Positions 38,141 through 47,825 of a stretch of DNA of 64,000 nucleotides are shown in pieces. Under the pieces are notes generated by a model that searched no databases, was not told the origin of the DNA, and saw only the letters and a list, made by a program, of their open reading frames with translations. How positions within the stretch are numbered: position 1 is the first letter of the stretch; each line of letters opens with the position of its first letter. Origin of the DNA: Clostridium hydrogeniformans DSM 21757 (GTDB taxonomy: Bacteria; Bacillota; Clostridia; Clostridiales; Clostridiaceae); NCBI RefSeq assembly GCF_000686705.1, contig NZ_JMLJ01000003.1, forward strand, positions 372,001 to 436,000. The letters are read 5' to 3'. Both the position numbers and the translations under genes were made by a program.

Positions 38141-38169
38141 ATTTTTATATACAAAAGGAGGCTTATTCA

Positions 38170-40629
38170 ATGGCAAAATATTCTACAGCCATAGATGAAA
38201 AATGGCAAAAAAAATGGGAAGAAACAAACCTTTATAAATTTGATGAAAATAATTTAGATAAGAAGTTATATGTTCTTGAAATGTTCTCTTATCCTTCTGG
38301 AGCTCAGCTTCATGCAGGTCACTGGTTTAACTATGGTCCAGTAGACTCTTGGGCTAGATTTAAAAGAATGCAAGGATTCAATGTTTTCCAACCAATGGGC
38401 TTTGATGCCTTCGGTCTTCCTGCTGAAAACTATGCTATAAAGACTGGAGTACACCCATGGGATTCTACAATGGAAAATATAAAGACTATGGAAGCCCAGC
38501 TTAAAGCTATGGGAGCTATGTTTAACTGGGATCATGAGGTTGTAACCTGTGCTCCTGATTATTACAAATGGACTCAATGGTTATTCTTAAAACTTTATGA
38601 AGAAGGATTAGCTTACAGAAAGAAAGCCCCAGTAAACTGGTGCCCTAGCTGTGCTACAGTTCTTGCTAATGAGCAAGTTTTAGATGGTGAATGTGAAAGA
38701 TGTAATTCAGAGGTTACTAAAAAAGATCTTACTCAATGGTTCTTTAAAATAACAGATTATGCAGATGAATTACTTGAGAAAATAGATGGTCTTGATTGGC
38801 CTGAAAAAACTAAGGCTATGCAAAAACACTGGATAGGAAAATCCACTGGTACTGAGGTTACTTTTAAAGTTAAAGATAATGATTTATCCTTTAATGTATT
38901 TACAACAAGGGTAGATACACTATTTGGAGTATCCTATGTAGTTCTTGCCCCTGAAAATCCATTAGTAAATGATATAACTACTGAAGAATACAAAAGCGCA
39001 GTAGAAAACTATAAGGAAGAAACTAAAAAACAATCCGAAATAGAAAGACAATCTATAACTAGAGAAAAGACAGGAGTATTTACTGGCTCTTATGCTATAA
39101 ATCCTATAAATGGACGTGAAGTTCCTATATGGATTGGAGATTATGTTCTTGCAACTTATGGAACTGGTGCAGTTATGGCTGTTCCCGGTCATGATGAACG
39201 TGATTTCTCCTTTGCAACTAAATATAATCTTCCAATAGAAAGGGTTATAGAAGGTGGAGAGGCTTTACCTTATTGTGACTTAGGTCCTATGATTAACTCT
39301 TCCGAATTTAATGGATTAGTTGGAGAAGAGGCTAAGACTACTCTTACAAAGAAATTAGAAGAACTTAAAGTTGGGGAGTTTAAGGTTAACTATAGACTTC
39401 GTGATTGGCTTGTATCAAGACAAAGGTACTGGGGAGCTCCAATTCCTATTGTATATTGTGATTGCTGCGGTACAGTTCCAGTGCCAGAAAGTAATTTACC
39501 AGTAGAGCTTCCATATGATGTAGAATTTACTCCAGATGGAAAGTCTCCTCTTGCTAAATGTGAGGACTTTGTAAACACTACTTGTCCTAAATGTGGAAAA
39601 CCTGCAAAGAGAGAGGTTGATACATTAGATACATTTGTATGTTCTTCTTGGTATTATTTAAGATATGTAGATTCTAAAAATAAAGATAATGCTTTTGATA
39701 CAGAACTTATAAATAAAACTTTACCTGTAGATAAATATGTAGGAGGACCAGAACATGCTTGTATGCATCTTCTTTATGCAAGATTTATAACTAAAGCATT
39801 AAGAGATATGGGACACTTAAATTTTGATGAACCATTTACCTCCTTAACTCACCAAGGATTAATCCTTGGACCTGATGGTCTTAAGATGAGTAAATCTAAA
39901 GGAAATACTATATCTCCTAATGATTATATTTTAGAACATGGGTCTGATGTATTTAGAATGTATTTAATGTTTGGTTTTGCTTATGTAGAAGGTGGAGCTT
40001 GGAGTGATGATGGTATAAAGTCTGTAGCTAGATTTGTTGATAGAATAGAGAGAACTCTCACTTTAGCATTTGAAGCTATAACTAAGGGAGAAAATAATAA
40101 GACTTCAATAGATAAGGCTGAAAAAGAAATTAACTACTGGAGACACTTTGCCATAAAAAATGTAACTCAAGATACAGAAATTCTTCAGTTTAACACTTCC
40201 ATTGCTAGGATGATGGAATTTATAAATGCTTTATCTAAGTATATTAATGAAGATGTTAAAAATCTAGCTTTCTTAAAAGAAGTTTGTCTTGACTATATAA
40301 GACTTCTTGCTCCATTTGCACCTCACTTTAGTGAAGAACAATGGAATATATTTAATAACAATGAAGATGTCACTGATAATTCTTATTCAGTATTTAGTGA
40401 GCCTTGGCCTATATTTGATCCTAAAGCTCTTATAAAGGATGAAGTGGAAATAGCAATCCAAGTTAACGGTAAAATTAAAGCTAAAATAAATATCCCTTCT
40501 GACCTTAATGAAGATGGAATAAAAGAAGCCTCTTTAAATGATGAAGATGTTAAAAGAGCTACTGAGGGTAAAACTATAGTTAAAGTTATAGTTATAAAAG
40601 GCAGACTTGTAAATATAGTTGTTAAATAA
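38170..40629 (+). CDS. leuS: Leucyl-tRNA synthetase
   Basis: 819 residues, normal bacterial length. Class I signatures: the HIGH-type [11 protein letters not shown] and [10 protein letters not shown] (KMSKS). The CP1 editing domain lies between, with [20 protein letters not shown] and [15 protein letters not shown]; zinc-type cysteines appear at WCPSCATVL and ECERC, and at CDCCGTVP and CPKCGKP. It charges tRNA-Leu. Expression is set by the T-box directly upstream; AAAGGAGG precedes the ATG. Monocistronic. Confidence 0.97.
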   Translation: MAKYSTAIDEKWQKKWEETNLYKFDENNLDKKLYVLEMFSYPSGAQLHAGHWFNYGPVDSWARFKRMQGFNVFQPMGFDAFGLPAENYAIKTGVHPWDSTMENIKTMEAQLKAMGAMFNWDHEVVTCAPDYYKWTQWLFLKLYEEGLAYRKKAPVNWCPSCATVLANEQVLDGECERCNSEVTKKDLTQWFFKITDYADELLEKIDGLDWPEKTKAMQKHWIGKSTGTEVTFKVKDNDLSFNVFTTRVDTLFGVSYVVLAPENPLVNDITTEEYKSAVENYKEETKKQSEIERQSITREKTGVFTGSYAINPINGREVPIWIGDYVLATYGTGAVMAVPGHDERDFSFATKYNLPIERVIEGGEALPYCDLGPMINSSEFNGLVGEEAKTTLTKKLEELKVGEFKVNYRLRDWLVSRQRYWGAPIPIVYCDCCGTVPVPESNLPVELPYDVEFTPDGKSPLAKCEDFVNTTCPKCGKPAKREVDTLDTFVCSSWYYLRYVDSKNKDNAFDTELINKTLPVDKYVGGPEHACMHLLYARFITKALRDMGHLNFDEPFTSLTHQGLILGPDGLKMSKSKGNTISPNDYILEHGSDVFRMYLMFGFAYVEGGAWSDDGIKSVARFVDRIERTLTLAFEAITKGENNKTSIDKAEKEINYWRHFAIKNVTQDTEILQFNTSIARMMEFINALSKYINEDVKNLAFLKEVCLDYIRLLAPFAPHFSEEQWNIFNNNEDVTDNSYSVFSEPWPIFDPKALIKDEVEIAIQVNGKIKAKINIPSDLNEDGIKEASLNDEDVKRATEGKTIVKVIVIKGRLVNIVVK

Positions 40630-40644
40630 TAAATCATAACATAA

Positions 40645-40676
40645 AAGAGTCATAGAATAATCTATGACTCTTTTTT
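40645..40676 (+). terminator. Terminator of leuS (bidirectional)
   Basis: AAGAGTCATAGA (40645-40656) and TCTATGACTCTT (40661-40672) with a four-base loop and TTTTTT. Also lies just past the end of the convergent HesB-like gene. Confidence 0.92.
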
Positions 40677-40698
40677 ATAAAATTAATTTAAGTGCTTA

Positions 40699-41034
40699 TT
40701 AGTTAGATCCACAACCTGATCCACAGCTTGAGCATCCGCCGCTTTCTTCCTTTTTAATTGGATCAAGCATTAATCCTCTTCCATTTTCAGCTTCACAAGT
40801 TATTGCAAATCCTTCAAAATCTTCAACTAAATCCTTCTTTATTAAGAAAGTTATATCATTAACTTTTTCTACAACGTCATCTTCTTTTTGTTCATCCTGA
40901 ACAATGTTAAATACTGGGCCGCCTCAGCCCATACCTGCTAGATTAACTCTTATTGTATAATTAGGAACATTATTTTGATCTAGCACTTCTTTGAATTCAT
41001 TGTAAGCTACATCGCTTATCTTTATAGCACTCAT
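40699..41034 (-). CDS. HesB/IscA-like selenoprotein (in-frame UGA = selenocysteine 37)
   Basis: 111 residues if the TGA at 40924-40926 is read as selenocysteine. The frame is open from ATG (41034, behind GAGGG) through TGA to TAA, and both sides match one HesB/IscA-like domain. The N-terminus is MSAIKISDVAYNEFKEVL; the key segment is NLAGMG-U-GGPVF, where Sec replaces the first cluster-binding Cys of the A-type fold. The C-terminus is CSSCGSGCGSN. A hairpin TTGTTC-AGGAT-GAACAA begins 20 bases after the UGA, the right distance for a bacterial SECIS. HesB-like selenoproteins are a known clostridial family. Probably handles iron-sulfur or selenium/sulfur redox chemistry; exact role unknown. An ordinary gene caller would split or miss it. 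Confidence 0.88.
40888..40904 (-). promoter_or_regulatory. Candidate bacterial SECIS hairpin
   Basis: On the minus strand TTGTTC (40904-40899), loop AGGAT (40898-40894), GAACAA (40893-40888). The loop starts 26 bases downstream of the UGA and contains GG, as expected for SelB-recognised bSECIS elements. Confidence 0.65.
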
Positions 41035-41369
41035 TAAAATCCCTCTTTTCTTCAAATGTTAAATAAAAATATTTATTTCTTATTATATCACAATAGCATT
41101 ATTTAATATACTGATAATTGTAATATAACCTATTGGTTTTTCCTATAGCTTTATTTTATTATATAATAATCATTATCCTGTGTCAAATTAAAAAAAGCTG
41201 ATTTCCCCAAATCAGCTTTTTAGAAAGGAAGTATAGTTTTTTAAAATTTACTCTACATATATTTTACTTATATTTACCATAAAATACAACAGGTTTTATT
41301 ATAAAATATAATTATTGCTATTTAATTTTATAATAATGTTTCCCTTATTAATAGATAAATTCAAATTCA
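41035..41369. other. 335-bp intergenic region
   Basis: AT-rich promoter side of the HesB-like gene. Holds only the terminator at 41192-41221. Confidence 0.45.
41192..41221 (-). terminator. Terminator of the repeat-MoxR-VWA operon
   Basis: AAAAAGCTGATTT (41192-41204), loop CCCC, AAATCAGCTTTTT (41209-41221): perfect 13-bp stem with T-runs on both strands. Confidence 0.88.
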
Positions 41370-42722
41370 CTAGCATATCCACTCTCTAGTATTTATATCT
41401 TTAAGCATATCTTTTGCCACTCTTATTCCTGTTACATTTTTATTTTCATAAATAGTGTCATTACTTTCTTTAAGTTTTAATACTTTTCCATAGGATTTTT
41501 TTAAGGATAGTTCTTTTCCTTTTCCTGTTAAAACCCAAAGGATGTTTTTATTTAAAGGCTTCACTGATAACTCTTCTTCTCCCATTCCATCAGTGAAGTA
41601 AACTATTAAGTGATCCTTAAATCCATTTTTATTAGAATAGTTAAACAATGGTGAAAATGCAGTTCCACCCCTTCTATCTAATTTAGGTTTTAAATCTTTT
41701 TTTCCCTTAACCTTATATGTCCTTCTAACTTTATCATCTACTTCGGCTACAGTTATTTCTGCTGTCTTATTTTTTACTATACCAAAGACTTCCCTTAATA
41801 TTTCTTTAATCTCCTCATCACTTATACTTCCACTTATATCAATAGCTATAAGGATCTTTCCTATATGATCTCTAAGACTCCCTCTAAGATCTAGCCTCTC
41901 TGGTTGTCTTCTGTCTTTCCTTGTAATAGTTTTTTTATATCCACCTTTTTCTGTTCTTATAATTCTTTTTAAATAGTTACTCCATTTTATTTCTGGCCTT
42001 TCTCTAAGAGCCTTTAGTAGTAACTCTAATCCTTTAGGTGCATTATCTCCCTTATAGGCATTTAAAGCATTTTTCTTACTTAGTTCTTTAGAGTCAAAGT
42101 CATTATTAAGCCAACTATCATGAACCTTCTCCATATTAAAATCTTCGCTTAAAGGAGGAGATTTAGAATCCTTTTCTATTTCATCTAAAGCCTTTTGTAT
42201 TTTATAGGCATAAGTTTCCAATGATTCATCTTCTTTTAAATCTGCATTTATACTCATATTTATACTATCTATCCTATGACAAAACCCTGGTAATCCTTTT
42301 ATAAATTGATTAACAGACACATCCATAGCTAAATTAACCACTAAAGGGCTATACTCATTTCTTAAAACATTAATTCTTGAGTAATGATCATACATTATAT
42401 GAAAAACTTCATGTTTTATAAGAGCACACATCTCCCCTTTAGTTAAATCTAAAAATTCTTTTACACTAAAGGTCATTATATAGTTATTTAAATTCCCTCT
42501 AGTTTCTATTGGCCAAGATAAATTAATAGATATCTCTCTTTTTATCTGTATCATAAATAGCCCAAAAAAGTTATCTTCTCCCTCAATTAAAGAAAGAGTA
42601 CACTTTTCTATTAATGATAAAAATTTTCTTTTAAATTCATTATTAATATCTTCCTTTTTTTTAAAAGAAAGAGCTTCTAAAAGAAGCTCCCTTCTTAGAT
42701 TATCAAAGGCTGTATATTCCAT
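41370..42722 (-). CDS. VWA-like protein with HExxH metallopeptidase-type domain (DUF2201)
   Basis: 450 residues. The N-terminal half has a zincin motif, LIKHEVFHIMYDHY (HEVFH), as in DUF2201 proteins. The C-terminal half is a VWA-like fold with the MIDAS motif AIDISGSIS (DxSxS) and GGTAFSPLF. A basic linker (KKTITRKDRRQPERLD) lies between. It follows the MoxR-type gene by 11 bp. MoxR/VWA pairs act as ATP-driven remodelling or metal-insertion chaperones in characterised cases. Whether the HExxH domain cuts protein is unknown. Confidence 0.85.
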   Translation of the reverse strand: MEYTAFDNLRRELLLEALSFKKKEDINNEFKRKFLSLIEKCTLSLIEGEDNFFGLFMIQIKREISINLSWPIETRGNLNNYIMTFSVKEFLDLTKGEMCALIKHEVFHIMYDHYSRINVLRNEYSPLVVNLAMDVSVNQFIKGLPGFCHRIDSINMSINADLKEDESLETYAYKIQKALDEIEKDSKSPPLSEDFNMEKVHDSWLNNDFDSKELSKKNALNAYKGDNAPKGLELLLKALRERPEIKWSNYLKRIIRTEKGGYKKTITRKDRRQPERLDLRGSLRDHIGKILIAIDISGSISDEEIKEILREVFGIVKNKTAEITVAEVDDKVRRTYKVKGKKDLKPKLDRRGGTAFSPLFNYSNKNGFKDHLIVYFTDGMGEEELSVKPLNKNILWVLTGKGKELSLKKSYGKVLKLKESNDTIYENKNVTGIRVAKDMLKDINTREWIC

Positions 42723-42733
42723 AGTATCACCCC

Positions 42734-43855
42734 TTAATAACTTTCAAAAAATACCTGAATAAATGTATCACAATCTAAAAATTCATTGTATAAGGAATTT
42801 CCATAATCACTTCTTATATCTCTCATTATTCCTATTCTAAGATCTACTGGGTAAAGCTTAAGCATTTCTGAGAAGATATTTATATGCTCCTCATTATGAG
42901 AAAAGTCATTTAAATATACAAGAGAATTCTTAGCTATTACATATAACCTTGAATGACTTTCCCTTTGAATCTTTTCTCTAACATCATTTGGTATTATAGG
43001 GCTACTAAATAGTTCCTCTGGAGTTACAGCTAAAGATTTATAGTTTTCAATGAATCCCATAAAATCTTGTGCAATGGATGCCCCTACATTACCCTTTACC
43101 ACATTATAAAATATCTTAGCTGGGTACTCCTCTTTATTCTCTGCATATATATTATAAGCTTTAGAGATTCTCTCCCAACTCCTTGGGGTGGCCTTCACCG
43201 TTTCTTCCCCATGAGGAGTATGAAGATACTTAGGGAATAGGGATATAAATTCTAGTATATGAGGATGAATCTTTGCTTTTTTACTCATTCCCCATTTTAT
43301 CCATTCCTTAGCATCTACTTCCATCTCAACCCATACAAATCTATCTTCTTGAGCTGGGTCCATATCCACAACTTCATATTCACTATCTTCAAAAGCATCA
43401 TATTTATTAGAAGGATTCATAGCAGCCATTACTAAAACCCTAGGGTTTAATTCATATCCATTTATCTCCCTATTTAGTATAAGGTTCATAAGTTCCTGTT
43501 GCACTGCATGGTCACATCTATTAATTTCATCTATAAATAATAAAATTTTACCTTCTTCATTATTCTTTAAATATTCATTTATAGAATAAAGCTTTGTATG
43601 TACTGCGTACACTGTTCTTTTCTTTTTCTTTTTTATATTATCTACAATAGTATCATAATCTTCTACTGTTGGAAGTCCACCTATTTCACCTTCCTTTAAA
43701 AGGTTGGCATCTATAGTAATAAGCTTATATCCCTCTTTTTCACTTAAAAGTCTTGCAAGAGATGTTTTTCCTATACCACTTTCTCCTATTAATAGGGGTA
43801 CATCCTTACTTTGTAATATTAATTTTACTGTAAGTAGTGCTTCTGAGTATTTCAC
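42734..43855 (-). CDS. MoxR-like AAA+ ATPase
   Basis: 373 residues. Walker A LIGESGIGKTSLARLL, Walker B ILLFIDEINRCD, sensor-1 region VMAAMNPSNKYDAFE, and the arginine-finger neighbourhood PAQEDRFVWVEM. These mark the MoxR/RavA/dynein-related AAA+ branch. The C-terminal part is helical. Middle gene of a three-gene operon (16 bp after the repeat protein, 11 bp before the VWA protein). Likely works as a hexamer acting on a substrate chosen by its neighbours. Confidence 0.88.
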   Translation of the reverse strand: MKYSEALLTVKLILQSKDVPLLIGESGIGKTSLARLLSEKEGYKLITIDANLLKEGEIGGLPTVEDYDTIVDNIKKKKKRTVYAVHTKLYSINEYLKNNEEGKILLFIDEINRCDHAVQQELMNLILNREINGYELNPRVLVMAAMNPSNKYDAFEDSEYEVVDMDPAQEDRFVWVEMEVDAKEWIKWGMSKKAKIHPHILEFISLFPKYLHTPHGEETVKATPRSWERISKAYNIYAENKEEYPAKIFYNVVKGNVGASIAQDFMGFIENYKSLAVTPEELFSSPIIPNDVREKIQRESHSRLYVIAKNSLVYLNDFSHNEEHINIFSEMLKLYPVDLRIGIMRDIRSDYGNSLYNEFLDCDTFIQVFFESY

Positions 43856-43871
43856 CTTAAAAACTTCCTTT

Positions 43872-44654
43872 CTACATAGATAACTTATAATCTACAACAA
43901 TCTTTTTAGCATTTTTACTTCCGTACTTATATATGAAATCTAACTTATCCATATCTAAAATCTCTAAATTTAGAAAGTCTATAATATATTTTTTATTTAC
44001 ACCTTCATGTCCAAGTACTTCCATTAAAATCTCATCAAGCCATATAGGCTCTACATCTTCATGAATATACTTAACTATATTTATATTTACCTTTAAGAAA
44101 GCTTTTATATTTTCTTCTCCACTTACTTCTACATAAGTTATAGCTTCTTCATTTTCTCTAATTGCTTCTACTTGCGCTTCAAAAGAAGGGTCATCTATAA
44201 ATTTTATAGCTCCCCAATAATTTTTTATAGCTTCTATTTGTACCTTAATAGTAGGATTTTTTATGTGCTTTATGGCATCATAATCTTTTCTTACTGCTAT
44301 TATCATTTCTTCTTCTGATGGATTATCTATATATTGAATTGCCCATCCCTTCATAGCAAGAGCTTTTTCTTTAACTGCTTCACTTGGGTTTTTTACATAT
44401 TTTAATGCGTTCCAAGAAGCTGTAACTGAAAGCATCGCTACTTCCTCTGAAGGACTTTCTATATATTCAATGGCTAAGGCATTAGATTTTATTGCCTCTA
44501 ACTGAATATCATAGGTTGGATTTTTTATGTATTGAATTGCAGCTCCATTCTTTTTTACTGCTGCATATTTAATTTCATCTGAAGGATTCTCTAAATTCTT
44601 TATATAAAAAGGATTATCCTCTACCATTCTTAAGTATAGTTGTTCTTTTTCCAT
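43872..44654 (-). CDS. Tandem-repeat protein (about 23-residue units, DUF4116-like)
   Basis: 260 residues. Residues about 15-195 consist of seven to eight repeats of 22-24 residues with the pattern A-I-x-Y-I-x-N/D-P-[ST]-x-E-x-Q-x-x-A-[IV]-x-x-x-x-x-A. Examples are AIQYIKNPTYDIQLEAIKSN, ALKYVKNPSEAVKEKALAMK and AIKFIDDPSFEAQVEAIREN. Each would form a helix pair, giving a solenoid. First gene of the operon with the MoxR and VWA proteins, so it probably provides a binding scaffold or target recognition; this role is inferred from context only. Confidence 0.75.
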   Translation of the reverse strand: MEKEQLYLRMVEDNPFYIKNLENPSDEIKYAAVKKNGAAIQYIKNPTYDIQLEAIKSNALAIEYIESPSEEVAMLSVTASWNALKYVKNPSEAVKEKALAMKGWAIQYIDNPSEEEMIIAVRKDYDAIKHIKNPTIKVQIEAIKNYWGAIKFIDDPSFEAQVEAIRENEEAITYVEVSGEENIKAFLKVNINIVKYIHEDVEPIWLDEILMEVLGHEGVNKKYIIDFLNLEILDMDKLDFIYKYGSKNAKKIVVDYKLSM

Positions 44655-44796
44655 AATTGCACCTCTAATTAATAAGTATTATTAATTGATATTGATTATA
44701 CAATAGATTATAGCATACAATTTAAATATTGGCTATGAGTTTAATTATAAAAATTCCTAGTAAAAAGTAAAGGGGTGGTAAATAAATACCAACCCT

Positions 44797-46158
44797 CTAT
44801 GCAACTTCTCCTATTACATTATTAATCCATTTTTTTGATTTTAACCGTGGTAATTCAAAGAAAATCTTAAATATTTCTTCTAAACAAACAAATATATATA
44901 ATGTATATACTGGCATTTTAAAAATCACAGCTCCTATAAAGGCTATAGGTACTGCTATTCCCCACACTGCCAGTAGCTCTATTAGTGTAGCATAGGTAAC
45001 ATCTCCACCACCTCTAAATACTCCTATTATCATAACTATATTAAAGAATCTTAAAGGAGTGATTATAGCCATTACCTTAAGCACTATAAAGGCATTATTA
45101 TAAGTAGTCGTATTTATATTAAATAAGGAAAGTATGGACGGTGTACCTAAAAATACTACAGCGCCAATAATAACTCCAACTAAAGGAGTAAGTATTGATA
45201 TTCTCCCTGAATAATCTACAGCTCCCTCTTCATCATCTGCTCCTATTTTGTTTCCTATCATTATAGCTGTTGCATTAGCTATACCTATGCCAAATATATT
45301 AAACATATTATTTATAGTAGAAGCTATCTGCATGGTAGCAACAGAATCAGTTCCAAGTTTTCCATAAGCAACAGAATATGCACTTATTCCAGTAGACCAC
45401 ATAATATCATTTAATATAAGCGGTGTGGCAGCCTTAAAATAAGTTTTAACTAAAGATAAGTCAAAATCAAATAATTCTTTAATGGAGGGAACTATTCCCC
45501 TCTTCTTTCCATATACCATAAATAGTATAAATGTCATTTCAAGAACTCTTGATAAGGTAGTTCCAAGAGCTGCTCCAGCTACACCAAGTCTTGGCATACC
45601 AAAATTCCCAAAAATAAACATGTAATTAAGAAACCCATTAGATATAAGTCCTATTATACTTGCATACATAGGAATCTTAGCTTCTCCTATACTCCTTAAA
45701 GCAGAAGAAAATCCAAGACTTATATTTGTTAAGAGATAACTTATTGAAACCACTTTTAAATATGATGTTCCAAGGGCTATAACCTCTGGATCACTAGTAA
45801 AGATCCCCATAATAAATTTAGGGAATATAAAGGCTATAAGTGCAAATAATAGTGACACGAAAAATCCCACCATTAAGTTTATACCTAGGAATCTTTTTAT
45901 ATTTTTACTGTCTCCTCTACCAAAAAACTGAGACATAAATAGTATAGCTCCTCCATTAACCCCTATCATAGTCTGCATAAACACCATAAAATATTGGTTA
46001 GCAAGACCTACTGACGCTATGGAACTTTCCCCTAAATTTCCTATCATAAGGTTGTCCACCAAATTCAGGGATGAGGTAATAAGATTTTGAAATATTATGG
46101 GAACTGCTAAAGTTGCCATAGTCTTTAAAAATTTCTTATCCTTAAAAATTTTCTTCAT
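44797..46158 (-). CDS. MATE-family efflux transporter
   Basis: 453 residues, 12 membrane segments in two halves. Opens MATLAVPIIFQNLITSSLNLVDNLMIGNLG, typical for MATE/MepA-type exporters, with the second-half counterpart around ATPLILNDIMWSTGISAYSVAYG. Antiports cations and drugs in general. A structured leader with terminator directly upstream resembles the guanidine-IV class, which would make guanidinium or related cations the likely physiological signal and perhaps the substrate. Confidence 0.88.
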   Translation of the reverse strand: MKKIFKDKKFLKTMATLAVPIIFQNLITSSLNLVDNLMIGNLGESSIASVGLANQYFMVFMQTMIGVNGGAILFMSQFFGRGDSKNIKRFLGINLMVGFFVSLLFALIAFIFPKFIMGIFTSDPEVIALGTSYLKVVSISYLLTNISLGFSSALRSIGEAKIPMYASIIGLISNGFLNYMFIFGNFGMPRLGVAGAALGTTLSRVLEMTFILFMVYGKKRGIVPSIKELFDFDLSLVKTYFKAATPLILNDIMWSTGISAYSVAYGKLGTDSVATMQIASTINNMFNIFGIGIANATAIMIGNKIGADDEEGAVDYSGRISILTPLVGVIIGAVVFLGTPSILSLFNINTTTYNNAFIVLKVMAIITPLRFFNIVMIIGVFRGGGDVTYATLIELLAVWGIAVPIAFIGAVIFKMPVYTLYIFVCLEEIFKIFFELPRLKSKKWINNVIGEVA

Positions 46159-46272
46159 TTGTATCCTCCTTTATAAGCATTACTTAAAAATTAAATAAAA
46201 TAGACCATACTAAAAAATAAATATTTAATAAGTCTTTTTACTTAGTAATAAAGTAAATAAACACATAAAAAT

Positions 46273-46304
46273 AAGCAGCTGGGTAATTAGCTGCCCACCT
46301 GCTT
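46273..46304 (-). terminator. Leader terminator upstream of MATE gene
   Basis: On the minus strand AAGCAGGTGGG pairs with CCCAGCTGCTT (46273-46304, 10-base loop, one internal mismatch), followed by ATTTTTATG. It lies between the structured leader and the coding sequence, about 115 bp before the ATG. Confidence 0.8.
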
Positions 46305-46453
46305 TTAAATATAATGATTATAAAGCTCTTCTTTTGTAATAGAATACCATCTAAATGTTAGATAAGCTCATCTAGGGTTGTCACAACTGTTATACCCAAC
46401 CTTTTATAGGATGGAGGTGTTACATATCCTAGCCATCAGATAAATTTTCTACA
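46305..46453 (-). promoter_or_regulatory. Candidate guanidine-IV (mepA-type) riboswitch
   Basis: Two hairpins are visible on the minus-strand RNA: TAGGAT/ATCCTA with loop containing AACACCTCC (46407-46431), and GGTTG/CAACC with loop GGTATAACAGTTGTGA (46376-46401). A switch region and the terminator follow. The layout (two stem-loops, terminator, MATE gene, Clostridium) fits the mepA motif. I assign the class from memory of its context, not by alignment. Confidence 0.6.
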
Positions 46454-46459
46454 GAGATT

Positions 46460-46487
46460 ATTATATATTTTCCTCTTATTAAGTCAA
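46460..46487 (-). promoter_or_regulatory. Promoter of MATE leader RNA
   Basis: On the minus strand TTGACT (46482-46487), 16-bp spacer, TATAAT (46460-46465), giving a start at about 46453, just before the first leader hairpin. Confidence 0.7.
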
Positions 46488-46490
46488 ATC

Positions 46491-46528
46491 TAATGAGGGA
46501 GAAATATGATTTCCTTTCTCCCTCATTA
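46491..46528 (-). terminator. Terminator of the alpha/beta hydrolase gene
   Basis: TAATGAGGGAGAAA (46491-46504) and TTTCTCCCTCATTA (46515-46528), a perfect 14-bp stem. The tail on the minus strand is only moderately T-rich. Confidence 0.75.
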
Positions 46529-46586
46529 AACATTTTCATCTCTTTATACTTTTATCATACTAAAACTTACTTTATTATTATAAATT

Positions 46587-47543
46587 CTATTTCCCTTTAT
46601 TTATAAAATCTATAACATAATTTAATACCTTGTCCTTAGTTTCATCATCTGTAACCATAGTGTGCTTGTAAGGAGTTTTAACCACTTTTATCTTTTTATT
46701 TATCTTTGATAGATTGTCCATTCTCTCTAAAATAAACTTACTATAATCCTTTAAATTTTTTTCACTTATATCTTTTAAATCCTTTACCATTTCATAGGAT
46801 AATCCAAATGCTTCTGGGTTACTCTTAATCATAGCTACCACCTGTGATAAGGATGGTACCCCTGTAGATGGATCTCCAAAATAATGCTTTGGATCAGCTC
46901 CTATAAATAAGGTTTTTCTTTTAGTGTTATAGGTTTTTTCAATATTGTTATTGTAGGATAAATCCATAAATTTAGAAAACTCTTCAAAAGTAAGCCCTGA
47001 TGAAGGATTATATTCTAAAATTTCAAATAATCTTCTATTCATATTGAACTTATCTAAATCCTTAAAATTATAGTGAGCCCTATCTAATAAAACTATTTTC
47101 TTAGATATCTTAGGATATTTGTTTTGGAACATCATAGCAGTGTCTGCTCCGAAGGAATGACCTACTATATAAGCTTTCTTTATATTATAATAATCTAATA
47201 CCAACTTTATACTGTCTAAGTAATTATCCCAAGTAATAGCGTCTAACTTTCCACTCTTACCATGATTTAATAAATCCATTGTAATTGTCATATAAGGATT
47301 AGATTTATTATTAAGAAACTCTCCACTTTCAGAGTTTCCTCCAAGTCCATGTAAATATATTATAGCTTCCTTAGTTTTACTTGAATAATTATAGGCTTTT
47401 GTATAAAGCTTAATCCCCTTATAACTAACATAGTTTTCTACGGTATTTTTTTCTTTATCATTTCCTTTAGCATCTGCAACTAAAGTACTCCCTCCTAAAA
47501 CTAACATAACTAATGATAAAATAATTGATATAATTTTTTTCAT
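46587..47543 (-). CDS. Secreted alpha/beta hydrolase
   Basis: 318 residues. N-terminal signal peptide (IISIILSLVMLVLGGSTLVADA, cut near residue 25). The hydrolase core has IIYLHGLGGNSESG (oxyanion region), the nucleophile elbow VGHSFGAD (Ser), and a C-terminal His in KTPYKHTMVTDD. An Asp in LLDRAHYNF or LFIGADPKHY could be the acid. Probably an extracellular esterase/lipase or peptidase-like hydrolase; substrate unknown. Monocistronic. Confidence 0.8.
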   Translation of the reverse strand: MKKIISIILSLVMLVLGGSTLVADAKGNDKEKNTVENYVSYKGIKLYTKAYNYSSKTKEAIIYLHGLGGNSESGEFLNNKSNPYMTITMDLLNHGKSGKLDAITWDNYLDSIKLVLDYYNIKKAYIVGHSFGADTAMMFQNKYPKISKKIVLLDRAHYNFKDLDKFNMNRRLFEILEYNPSSGLTFEEFSKFMDLSYNNNIEKTYNTKRKTLFIGADPKHYFGDPSTGVPSLSQVVAMIKSNPEAFGLSYEMVKDLKDISEKNLKDYSKFILERMDNLSKINKKIKVVKTPYKHTMVTDDETKDKVLNYVIDFINKGK

Positions 47544-47825
47544 GGTTCCCTCCTAAATATGTAATCTATTTTTTCCCTTTTAAGTTTATCATATCCATAT
47601 GGTATTTTTCATCAATATTTTTTAAAAATTTACATTTTTATATACTTTTATATACTTTTATAAAAACTTTAATTGAACCAAGAGTTTCATAGTCACCTTC
47701 TTATATCTAACCCCTAAGTTATGATAGTAATTTTTATTTTAAAATTATGTATATATATCGTCATTCTGACCTAAATTATTACTTAGAATTTTTCAATAAC
47801 TTTAGAAATTATAATTTTTGGTGAA

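Noticed and set aside
40699-41034. Pseudogene with premature stop in the HesB-like frame
   Set aside because: Only one TGA interrupts an otherwise open frame, at the cluster-Cys position, with a hairpin at SECIS distance and both halves in one domain; selenocysteine is the simpler reading.
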